Assembly: GCA_035764505.1 (NCBI GenBank)
Contig: DASTZC010000115.1
Location: forward strand, 1 to 34,763
Origin: Candidatus Polarisedimenticolia bacterium
Lineage (GTDB): Bacteria > Acidobacteriota > Polarisedimenticolia > Gp22-AA2 > AA152
Direction: 5' to 3'
Length of the DNA: 34,763 nt
Positions 1 to 6,684 of this stretch are shown here, piece after piece. Within the stretch, counting starts at the first letter, position 1; each line of letters begins with the position of its first letter. A model generated the notes under the pieces. The model saw only the letters and a list, made by a program, of their open reading frames with translations. It had not been told where the DNA came from and did no database searches. A program made the translations under genes and the position numbers.

Positions 1-2
1 GA

Positions 3-137
3 ACCATGCATGACTCTGAGGTCCGGCCGGCGGACCCGATCGCGGCCGTGCCCAAGCTTCCCGACATCCGGAAGATCGACGCGCTCGAGGACTGGCTGCG
101 CGCCTGCCAGTCGGAGACGGAGCGGGAGAGCTCCTAG
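3..137 (+). CDS. C-terminal fragment of an unrecognised protein
   Basis: An open frame runs from the left edge to a TAG at 135-137. It encodes about 44 residues, ending DALEDWLRACQSETERESS. An ATG lies at 6-8, but no ribosome binding site can be judged there because the window begins. It is most likely the 3' end of a gene that starts upstream. The segment is charged and probably helical. No family is recognised. Confidence 0.4.
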   Translation, partial: TMHDSEVRPADPIAAVPKLPDIRKIDALEDWLRACQSETERESS

Positions 138-144
138 CCTCCCG

Positions 145-288
145 TCATCCGGCGCGACGCAGGATCTTCCGCGCCTTCACCCCCCGACCCCGCCGCACCG
201 CGCGCGGCGAAATCTTGACGGGAGGCCGCTCCGGCGAGGTCCCGGCGCACTCCCGGGAGATCCGGTGTATCAGTTCCTTCTTGGTCAT
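145..288 (-). CDS. Possible small basic protein (47 aa)
   Basis: A minus-strand frame starts at an ATG at 288 with GGAG about 6 nt upstream and ends at a TGA at 145-147. The product begins MTKKELIHRIS and is rich in Lys and Arg, with third positions mostly G or C like the neighbouring genes. The opening resembles the first helix of HU/IHF proteins, and the later VKIS followed by basic residues is faintly similar to the HU region after its helices. It is about half the HU length, so it could be a shortened HU-like protein, an unrelated small protein, or chance. No function is assigned. Confidence 0.3.
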   Translation of the reverse strand: MTKKELIHRISRECAGTSPERPPVKISPRAVRRGRGVKARKILRRAG

Positions 289-437
289 GGCCGCTCCATC
301 CCCCGCCGAGGCGGCGGAGCGGGCGGCGCTTCCGTCCATGGGCGTCCCGGGGCGCCGCCGCGCTGCGAATATGGTCGGCGGTCGGATCGGGATCAAGGCA
401 ATCTCCTCCGATTACACAAACGTTGGGAGCTCGTGAG

Positions 438-1283
438 ATGAACCTTTCCCCGCTCCGGCGCACGCCGCGCCTTTTCCGTGTCGCAGCCCTGCTCGCAACC
501 TTGACGGCGCTCGGCGCCGCGGCCACCCCGGCGCTGGCGCAGCAGCCGATCACCGGAGACTTCCGCCTGCTGCAGCTGAACAATTTCATCGAGGACGCCG
601 GCCTGATTCGCTCCACCTGGCTGGAGGCACGGGGCGATTACGCCGACTGGGGCGACGGCGGCAAGGACAAGCAGCTCACCGCGGTCGCGGCCTTCGCGTT
701 CGCCGAGCGCTTCGAGGTCGGCGGGAGCTTCGGCTACCTGGACCGCTCGCGCACGGAGGACCAGGTCCTGTTCGGCGAGGAGCTGGGCGGCGATTTCAGC
801 AACAACGGCTTCGGCGATTCCAACCTCTTCGGGAAATTCCAGATCGCCGGGGGCGAGAAGCCCTGGGCCGCGGGATTGGTGGTGAAGCTGGCGACCGGGG
901 ACGAGAGTGAGGGGCTGGGCTCGGGGGCCGCCGACTACGAGTTGTTCGTAGCCAACCGCCGCACGCGCGAGAAGCGCGTCTTCTCGTGGAACGGGGGCGT
1001 GCGCTTCAACGGCGATCCCGAGGTCTCGGGGACGGGATCGGGCGATACTTCCTTTTTCGTCGGAGGCGGATGGATCTTCCGGCTCTCCTACTCCTGGTCC
1101 TTCCTCGCGGAAGGGCGCGTCGAGACGAAGCGCTACGAGGGCGACGATACCGCCGCCATCGTGACCCCGAGCTTCGATTACCGGCCCACCGAGAACATCG
1201 CGCTGCGCCTCGGAATCGGGCTCGGCTTCACGGACGGAGCACCGGACCAGACCTACACCTTCGGCTTCGTCTTCCACCTCTGA
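438..1283 (+). CDS. Outer-membrane beta-barrel protein (MetA-pathway transporter-like)
   Basis: The protein has 281 residues. Residues 1-35 form a Sec signal peptide ending around PALA-QQ. The rest alternates short aromatic/glycine-rich strands and polar turns, such as RFEVGGSFGYLDR, FFVGGGWIFRLSYSWSF and IALRLGIGLGF. It ends in TFGFVFHL, an aromatic-rich terminal strand of the kind the BAM machinery recognises. The pattern resembles the putative phenol-degradation MetA/transporter family (PF13557), whose substrate is generally unknown. The ATG at 438 is chosen because GGGAG lies 8 nt upstream and the signal peptide starts there; an in-frame TTG at 423 lies before that site. It probably acts in the outer membrane. 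The substrate cannot be read from the sequence. Confidence 0.75.
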   Translation: MNLSPLRRTPRLFRVAALLATLTALGAAATPALAQQPITGDFRLLQLNNFIEDAGLIRSTWLEARGDYADWGDGGKDKQLTAVAAFAFAERFEVGGSFGYLDRSRTEDQVLFGEELGGDFSNNGFGDSNLFGKFQIAGGEKPWAAGLVVKLATGDESEGLGSGAADYELFVANRRTREKRVFSWNGGVRFNGDPEVSGTGSGDTSFFVGGGWIFRLSYSWSFLAEGRVETKRYEGDDTAAIVTPSFDYRPTENIALRLGIGLGFTDGAPDQTYTFGFVFHL

Positions 1284-1354
1284 TCACCCGCGGCCGCGCC
1301 GGCGCCGCACGCCGCGGCGCCGGCGGTCTCTTTCATTCCTCCACGGAGTCGACC

Positions 1355-2182
1355 ATGAGATCGGCAGGCCTCTTCATGCTTCTCACCGTCGCCGCGCTGA
1401 CGCTGGCGCCCGCGGCCGATTCGGAGCGCGGCAATCCCGCGGAAGTGCTCGATGCGCCGGGCGGCCGCCCGGTCGCCATCCTTCTGTCGGGAGCGCAGCC
1501 GCGCGTTCTCGAGCAACGCGAGGGTTACGTGCGAATCGCGCTGGAGGGCTGGGTGCGTGCCTCGGGCGCGGCGGAAACAGCACCAACCGCGCCCGCCGGC
1601 GGCCACGTGGTCCCCGACAGTACCCAGACAGTCGGCACCGGCGCGATCGCCGGCAGCATCGTGGTGACGCTCTCGGGAGGCGAGGTGCGCAAGGGCGCCG
1701 GCGCGAGGCTGGCGCTGCTCGGTAAGGTGGCCGAGCTCGAAGCGGCGCGCCGTGAGCTGGCCGCCGCCTACCAGCCGGAGGCGCACCGAATCCAGGAGGA
1801 GATTGCCAGCGTCGAGGCCAGGCGACGCGCCGCTCTCAACAGCACCGACAATCTGGGGCAGGCAACGCAGAGCCTGGATCGCGCCAAGCGCGACCTGGCG
1901 GCGAGACAGAAGGAGCTCGCGGCGCTGCAGGCGACCTACGAAGGGCGCGAGGGAGTCCTGGTGGAGCGGTATGCGCAGCAGGAGGTCCACGCCGGCGAGG
2001 ACGGGAGCTTCCGGTTTGCCGGGGTCGCCCCGGGCGAGTATCGTCTCTGGGCGATCTATACCGTGAACGAGGCGACCGATTACCGCTGGTACCTGCCGGT
2101 CCGGGTGGCGCCGGGAACCGACGCGGCCATGGATCTCGCCTCACGCAAGCCGAATGAGGATCCCTTCCTGACGATTCCCTGA
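1355..2182 (+). CDS. Exported protein with SH3-like domain, coiled coil and carboxypeptidase-regulatory-like domain
   Basis: The protein has 275 residues, with a signal peptide at about 1-22. Residues about 28-70 look like a bacterial SH3 domain (AEVLDAPGGRPVAILLSG, then GYVRIALEGWVRA). Residues about 130-200 are rich in Glu, Arg, Ala and Leu and predicted to form a coiled coil. The C-terminal part contains FRFAGVAPGEYRLWAIY, the signature of a carboxypeptidase regulatory-like beta-sandwich. The ATG at 1355 has GGAG upstream in ccacGGAGtcgacc. It follows the beta-barrel gene by 71 nt and may be co-transcribed. It is probably a periplasmic or surface structural protein; no enzymatic motif is seen. 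Confidence 0.75.
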   Translation: MRSAGLFMLLTVAALTLAPAADSERGNPAEVLDAPGGRPVAILLSGAQPRVLEQREGYVRIALEGWVRASGAAETAPTAPAGGHVVPDSTQTVGTGAIAGSIVVTLSGGEVRKGAGARLALLGKVAELEAARRELAAAYQPEAHRIQEEIASVEARRRAALNSTDNLGQATQSLDRAKRDLAARQKELAALQATYEGREGVLVERYAQQEVHAGEDGSFRFAGVAPGEYRLWAIYTVNEATDYRWYLPVRVAPGTDAAMDLASRKPNEDPFLTIP

Positions 2183-2195
2183 CGCTGGCCGGGCG

Positions 2196-2223
2196 TTGCC
2201 GCGGCGGCGCCAAGACCTATATT
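2196..2223 (+). promoter_or_regulatory. Putative sigma-70 promoter for the lipocalin-like gene
   Basis: TTGCCG at 2196-2201 and TATATT at 2218-2223 are separated by 16 nt, giving a leader of about 40 nt before the ATG at 2270. The same layout recurs upstream of the FecR, TPR and mreB genes in this window. Confidence 0.55.
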
Positions 2224-2269
2224 GACCGGGTCCGGACAGGGCGGGCCCGGGCCATGGGGATTTGCGAAG

Positions 2270-2701
2270 ATGATGAGCATGTCGTTGAAGGTCTCTGCGG
2301 CGCTGATTGCCTTCCTTGCCGGGATGCCGGCAGGGGCCGTGCCGCCCGTCCAGAGCCGTCCCGCCACTGGAATCGAGGGGGTCTGGAAGCTGGAGAAGAT
2401 CGTCTATCCGGCCGGATCGGTCGATACCCAGGGAGGGTTCATTTTCCTGGAAGGACACTACAGTACTACGGTCAACTATTCGCAGCAGGGGACCCAGACC
2501 AACATCTCCCAGTTCGGAACCTATTCCTTCGAAGGGAACCGCCTGGTTCTCGCCCCGACCGTACAGGTGTCGACGCGCGCCCAGGTGGTCGTCTACGATC
2601 CCGAGCCTCCCTTCTCTCTCGAGATCACGCTCACCGGGGACGAGATGCGCGGCGTGGCACCGAAGGATGGAACCACATTCGTCTTTCGGAGGGTGCGTTG
2701 A
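2270..2701 (+). CDS. Secreted lipocalin-like protein
   Basis: The protein has 143 residues with a signal peptide at about 1-22. The mature part starts with IEGVWKLEKIVYPAG and continues with alternating strands (GHYSTTVNYSQQ, ISQFGTYSFEGNRLVLAP, FSLEITLTGDEMRGVAP), ending TTFVFRRVR. This is the usual layout of lipocalin-like domains, in which GxW near the N-terminus opens the barrel. Ligand and role are unknown. The ATG at 2270 is chosen because the hydrophobic signal starts there; two further ATGs at 2273 and 2279 are possible. The stop overlaps the start of the next small gene. Confidence 0.7.
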   Translation: MMSMSLKVSAALIAFLAGMPAGAVPPVQSRPATGIEGVWKLEKIVYPAGSVDTQGGFIFLEGHYSTTVNYSQQGTQTNISQFGTYSFEGNRLVLAPTVQVSTRAQVVVYDPEPPFSLEITLTGDEMRGVAPKDGTTFVFRRVR

Positions 2702-2994
2702 GCTCGGTCGATTTCGAGGAGTTCGAAGAGAAGCTGCAAGGGCTCTCGCGCCAGAGCGGCCTCTCCCTGAAGGAACTGCCGGTGCTGCTGGGGGACATCG
2801 CGGGCGTGCTGATGCAGGAGGCGAGGACGACCATGTTCGAGGATCGCGAGGACGTCGCTTTCGACGCCCGCTCCATCCGGGAGGAGCTCCTGCGGATGGG
2901 CCACGACTCGCGCGAGCTCGGCCTGCGCGAGGTCAGGCTGCTGCTCGATTTCTTCATGGAGCAGCTGGTCGACCCCCGCTCCGCCCGCAACTGA
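2698..2994 (+). CDS. Small acidic helical protein of unknown function
   Basis: The protein has 98 residues and begins at a TTG at 2698 that overlaps the upstream TGA in a TTGA junction. A strong GGAGG about 7 nt upstream supports this start and translational coupling to the lipocalin-like gene. The sequence is rich in Glu, Leu and Arg (FEEFEEKLQGLSRQ, ELPVLLGDIAGVLMQEAR, LREVRLLLDFFMEQL) and should be all-helical. There is no signal peptide or membrane segment, so it is probably cytoplasmic. No family is recognised. It ends 6 nt from the stop of the convergent mutS2 gene. Confidence 0.6.
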   Translation: MSSVDFEEFEEKLQGLSRQSGLSLKELPVLLGDIAGVLMQEARTTMFEDREDVAFDARSIREELLRMGHDSRELGLREVRLLLDFFMEQLVDPRSARN

Positions 2995-3000
2995 AAAAAC

Positions 3001-5427
3001 CTAGAGCCGCAGGCGCACCACCGTAGCGCCCCTTCCGCCTTCCTTCTCGCCAGCCTCCGCGAACCCGTCCACCTGAGGATGCTCCGCCAGGAAGCGATGG
3101 ATCGCCGTGCGCAGCCGTCCGGTGCCGTGGCCGTGGATCACCCGCAGGGGACTGACTCCTTCCAAGGAGGCGTCGTCCAGGTACTTGTCGAGCAGGTCGA
3201 GCGCCTCCTCGACCGTCTTGCCGATGAGTTGGATCTCGCGTGCCGGCGCCGATTCCTGCGCGCGCGACAGCCGGACGCCGGCGGGCAGGGTGGTGCCGCG
3301 CCCGGGCGCGGCGGCGGGGCGCTCGATCTCCTCGCGCCGCAGCTTCAGAATCGTCGATCCCGAACGCACGACGACGCGATCGCCGTCCAGCCGCTCGATC
3401 GTCCCCATAAGGTTGAGCCCCGGCACGCGCACCGCCTCTCCGGGCGACAGCGCGGCGGGCGAGGCCGGCGCGGGTCGCGCGCGGGCCGGCAGGAGGTCCC
3501 CGGGCAGCGCCGCACGCTCGGCCTCGAATGCCTGTTTCTCGCGGCGCTCCATCTCGCGCCGCAGGCGTCGCTCGCTCTCTTTGTCGATCATCTCCCCCAG
3601 GGCGCTCTCCCATTCCCGCCGCATCCGCTGTGAGGCTTCGGAAAGGAGTTGTTCGAAGCGGGCTTCGCGCTGCTCTCCGAGACGCTTCTCGCGCTCGGCG
3701 CGCTCCGATTCGGCGCGCTCCGCCTGCGCCAGGGCCAGCTCGGCCGCCTGCCGCTTGCTCCTCAGGTCCTCCTGCAGGACCTGAATCGAGCGCAGGTAGC
3801 CGTCCAGCGCCTCGCGCTGCTGCGGGAGCAGGGAGCGCGCCTGGCCGACGATCTCCTCGGACAGTCCCAGCCGCTGGGCCATGTCCAGCCCGCCGCTGCG
3901 GCCCGGGGCACCGGCGCGCAGGCGGTACAGCGGGCGCAGGGAGCTTTCATCGAACTCCATGCAGGCATTCGACACGCCCGGCGTCGTGGCGGCGTAGGCC
4001 TTGATCCCCTGATGGTGCGTGGTGGCAATGACGAAGGCGCCGCGGCGCCGGAAGAAGTCGATGATGGCGACGCCGAGCGCCGCCCCCTCCTCAGGGTCGG
4101 TCCCGCTTCCGGCTTCGTCCAGGAGGACCAGGGCGGGCGGCGCCACCTCCCGCGACATCGTGGTGATGTTGGCCATGCGTGCCGAGAAGGTGCTCAGGCT
4201 GTCGGAGATCGACTGGTGATCGCCGATGTCGATCAGGATCCGCCGGAACACCGGCAGGCGCACCTCGCGGGCGGGGACCTTCAAGCCGCACTGCGCCATG
4301 GCCGCCAGAAGTCCCACCGTCTTCAGCGCCACCGTCTTTCCCCCGGTATTCGGCCCGCTCACCACCAGCACCGGCTCGCGGGAGTCCAGGGTCAGCTCGA
4401 GCGGGATGACGCCGCGATCCGTCCCGCGCAGCGCCTGCTCCAGCAGCGGGTGCCGGGCCCCCGACAGCAGGAGGGAGGGAGAGACGGCCGCGGCATCCTC
4501 GATGAGATCGGGATCAGCCCCGTCCATCTCCTCCGCCAGCACGGCACGTGCCTGCAGGAGGTCGATCTCGGCGATCCGGGAGATCAGGTCGCGAAGCTCC
4601 GCGGCGCGGCCGCGCAGCAGATCGCTGAACTCGAGCAGGAGGCGATGGATCTCGACCTCTTCCTGCTCCTTCAGCCGGACCAGCTCGTTGTTGAGCGGCA
4701 CGGTGCTGAGCGGCTCCATGTAGACGGTGGAACCGCTCGAGGAAAGAGCGTGCACGATCCCTTCCACCCATCCCTGCGCGTCGATGCGCACCGGCAGCAC
4801 GTGACGGTTGTTGCGCAGCGCCACGAAGTCGTCCTGCAGCGCGCGGGCGATGTCGTGCCGCGAAGCGATTGCCTTGAGCTCGGCCTCCAGGCGCAGCGAC
4901 AGCGAGGCGATCTGCCGGCGGATGCGCTGCAGGTCGGTGCTGCAGCGGTCTTCCAGCTGGCCCGCCGGGGTAATCTTGCCGTCCAGGAAGCGCACCAGGT
5001 TTCCGAGATCGGGGAGACCGCGCCCGAGCTCCTTGAGGTCGGAGTAGGTGGAGCGCATCAGGAGGGCGCGCGTTTCGAGCGAGCTCTTGACCTGGGCTAC
5101 CAGGGTATGGATTTCGGCCCCGGCCAGGGTGGACCCTTCCACCGTCAGGCGATCCAGGCTGGGGCGAATGTCGGCGCCGAAGGAGAGGGGGAGGTTTCCG
5201 TCGAGGCGGCGGAATAGCGCCATCTGGGAGGTGGCGCTCTGGAGCCTGCGGACTTGCGTGAAGCCCGACTCCGGCGCCACGGCCAGGGCCACTTCCCGCC
5301 CGTAGGGGGTGCGGCAGCGCCCTTCGAGAATCCTGCGAATCTCAGGAAACTCGAGGGCTGCGAGGGTCAATTCGGAAGCTGCCGGGATCTCTACCAAATG
5401 TTGTGTTTTTTCTTGACAGTCCACCAA
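3001..5427 (-). CDS. mutS2: Endonuclease MutS2 (MutS family ATPase with Smr domain)
   Basis: The protein has up to 808 residues, normal for MutS2. It lacks the MutS mismatch-recognition domain and starts directly with the clamp region (LAALEFPEIRRIL near residue 23). The ATPase core has Walker A GPNTGGKT at 358-365 and Walker B LVLLDEAGSGTDP at 433-445. A charged coiled coil occupies about 530-640. The C-terminal Smr domain has HGHGTG, but the LDLR motif that usually opens it reads IQLIG here, so nuclease activity is uncertain. MutS2 proteins act on branched DNA to limit recombination and on collided ribosomes. The start is uncertain: TTG at 5427, GTG at 5424 and internal TTGs all lack a good ribosome binding site, and the family match begins only near residue 20. 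Confidence 0.92.
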   Translation of the reverse strand: MVDCQEKTQHLVEIPAASELTLAALEFPEIRRILEGRCRTPYGREVALAVAPESGFTQVRRLQSATSQMALFRRLDGNLPLSFGADIRPSLDRLTVEGSTLAGAEIHTLVAQVKSSLETRALLMRSTYSDLKELGRGLPDLGNLVRFLDGKITPAGQLEDRCSTDLQRIRRQIASLSLRLEAELKAIASRHDIARALQDDFVALRNNRHVLPVRIDAQGWVEGIVHALSSSGSTVYMEPLSTVPLNNELVRLKEQEEVEIHRLLLEFSDLLRGRAAELRDLISRIAEIDLLQARAVLAEEMDGADPDLIEDAAAVSPSLLLSGARHPLLEQALRGTDRGVIPLELTLDSREPVLVVSGPNTGGKTVALKTVGLLAAMAQCGLKVPAREVRLPVFRRILIDIGDHQSISDSLSTFSARMANITTMSREVAPPALVLLDEAGSGTDPEEGAALGVAIIDFFRRRGAFVIATTHHQGIKAYAATTPGVSNACMEFDESSLRPLYRLRAGAPGRSGGLDMAQRLGLSEEIVGQARSLLPQQREALDGYLRSIQVLQEDLRSKRQAAELALAQAERAESERAEREKRLGEQREARFEQLLSEASQRMRREWESALGEMIDKESERRLRREMERREKQAFEAERAALPGDLLPARARPAPASPAALSPGEAVRVPGLNLMGTIERLDGDRVVVRSGSTILKLRREEIERPAAAPGRGTTLPAGVRLSRAQESAPAREIQLIGKTVEEALDLLDKYLDDASLEGVSPLRVIHGHGTGRLRTAIHRFLAEHPQVDGFAEAGEKEGGRGATVVRLRL

Positions 5428-5439
5428 TTCTTGTATAAA
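5413..5439 (+). promoter_or_regulatory. Near-consensus sigma-70 promoter with no gene directly after it
   Basis: TTGACA at 5413-5418 and TATAAA at 5434-5439 are separated by 15 nt, slightly short, or 16 if the -10 is shifted by one. It lies over the 5' end of mutS2 and points away from it. The nearest plus-strand gene starts 430 nt later and has its own candidate promoter, so this one may drive an untranslated RNA. Confidence 0.5.
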
Positions 5440-5748
5440 TTCCCGCGCGATTCAGTCGGTTCCCGCCCGTGCCCTCCTCGCGGGATTCGCCGAAAATGGA
5501 GGTCAGGTGACCGGAAGCAAGTCCGGAAGCGAGCCGCCCAGCGCGGGCGCACCTGCCCCTCGGAGCCTTGTTCGGTCGACATTCCCGGAACTGCCCAACC
5601 CGCCCCACACCGTATCTGCGCCCCAGGGTTTCCAGCCACCGGTCCGTATCCCGCGTCCGGCCGGAAGTGGCAAGCTTCCGGTCTCCAGCTAGGACCCCCG
5701 CGCCTGAGTCGATATGGGCAGTTCCGGGATCTCAGTTCCCGGTTCGCT
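5440..5748 (+). ncRNA. Candidate structured RNA or long leader (unassigned)
   Basis: This stretch has no convincing gene. A perfect 15-bp inverted repeat pairs 5583-5597 with 5715-5729 (TCCCGGAACTGCCCA and its complement), enclosing 117 nt. Inside is a stable hairpin, CCGGAAG at 5661-5667 with CTTCCGG at 5675-5681 and a 7-nt loop. CCGGAAGC is directly repeated at 5511-5518 and 5523-5530. With the upstream promoter this could be a small RNA. I do not recognise tmRNA, RNase P or SRP RNA landmarks; a 6S-like fold is possible but not shown. No U-rich terminator is seen, so the ends are approximate. Confidence 0.3.
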
Positions 5749-5777
5749 TTGCCGCGCAGCGGATGCGTCACTATAAT
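5749..5777 (+). promoter_or_regulatory. Putative promoter for the exported protein at 5870
   Basis: TTGCCG at 5749-5754 and a perfect TATAAT at 5772-5777 are separated by 17 nt. Transcription would start near 5784, giving a leader of about 85 nt. Confidence 0.55.
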
Positions 5778-5869
5778 GAGCGGCGCAGCCCACCATCGTT
5801 TCCGTGATCAGGACGTGCCGAATATAGCACAGGCGCCGGGTCGCGCGACGGTGGGGATGAGGAGTCCCG

Positions 5870-6652
5870 GTGAGCATAAGAGCCGCCCAGCGCCCCTACC
5901 GCATCGTCCCCGTTTTAATCGGATTGCTGACACTTCTGCTCTCGGCGCGCCCGGGGATTGCCGACGGCCAGGAACCCCCGCCGGCCGAGGAAAAGGCGCC
6001 GGCGCGGACCGCGCCTCAAACGGCCCCGGCAGCATCGCCCGCCGCGGAGCCCGTGGATCCCTCCAAGCAGGGAACCTTGACCTTGAAGCTGGACGGAAAC
6101 CGGCAGTTCTGCGTCGTGCAGAACGAGCTCGAGTTCTCGGATGCAGCGCGCCAGAAGCCCCGCCAGCAGCGCAACTCTCCTCTGATCACCACCATGGGGT
6201 ACAAGTACCAGATCTCGGTCAGCCGGCGCGGCACTTCGGGCGTCACCAAGCTGTTCGAATCGCCCACCATTCGCACGACCTATTACGAGAAGCCCAAGCC
6301 CACCGAGACGACGCCGCAGCCTCGTCTCCCGACCGAGAAGGACAAGAAGGAGGCGGGGCGTCCTTTTGGGGCCGCCAAGAAGATCCCGCGCTGGATCCCG
6401 GACAGTGCCTGCACGACGCTGAAGCCGGAGTACTCCTTCCCGCTCCTCGAGGGGCGCTACGATGTCTATCTCGGCTTCGATCTCCTCACTCCCAACGGCC
6501 ACTGGGTCCCGCTGCAGAGCGATTTCATCGTGGATTTGACGATCGAGAAAGGGAAGGAGGCGAAAGTGCAGGGGAAAGTGGATTACTCCGCAGGGGAGCG
6601 CGTCGTCACCCTGGGCGTTCCCGCCAAGAAAGCCTCCTCGGGAAGCCGCTGA
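5870..6652 (+). CDS. Exported protein of unknown function
   Basis: The protein has 260 residues and starts at GTG 5870, with GAGGAG about 6 nt upstream. Residues about 10-32 form a signal peptide or anchor (IVPVLIGLLTLLLSARPGIA). It is followed by a Pro/Ala-rich linker at about 35-65. A C-terminal domain begins near GTLTLKLDGNRQFCVVQ and contains YKYQISVSRRGTSGV and EGRYDVYLGFDLLTPNGHW, suggesting a beta-sandwich. I do not recognise the family. It lies 32 nt upstream of the TMTC-like glycosyltransferase and may be co-transcribed, so a link to envelope glycosylation is possible but unproven. Confidence 0.65.
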   Translation: MSIRAAQRPYRIVPVLIGLLTLLLSARPGIADGQEPPPAEEKAPARTAPQTAPAASPAAEPVDPSKQGTLTLKLDGNRQFCVVQNELEFSDAARQKPRQQRNSPLITTMGYKYQISVSRRGTSGVTKLFESPTIRTTYYEKPKPTETTPQPRLPTEKDKKEAGRPFGAAKKIPRWIPDSACTTLKPEYSFPLLEGRYDVYLGFDLLTPNGHWVPLQSDFIVDLTIEKGKEAKVQGKVDYSAGERVVTLGVPAKKASSGSR

Positions 6653-6684
6653 GCGACCTCCGTCGCGCCGGCGCATAGCGCCCC

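Noticed and set aside
3649-5217. 522-residue plus-strand frame opposite mutS2
   Set aside because: It is a shadow of mutS2 with low-complexity composition, no family features and no credible ribosome binding site.
5440-5748. tmRNA, RNase P RNA or SRP RNA
   Set aside because: None of their conserved core motifs was seen. Only a generic structured-RNA candidate is supported.
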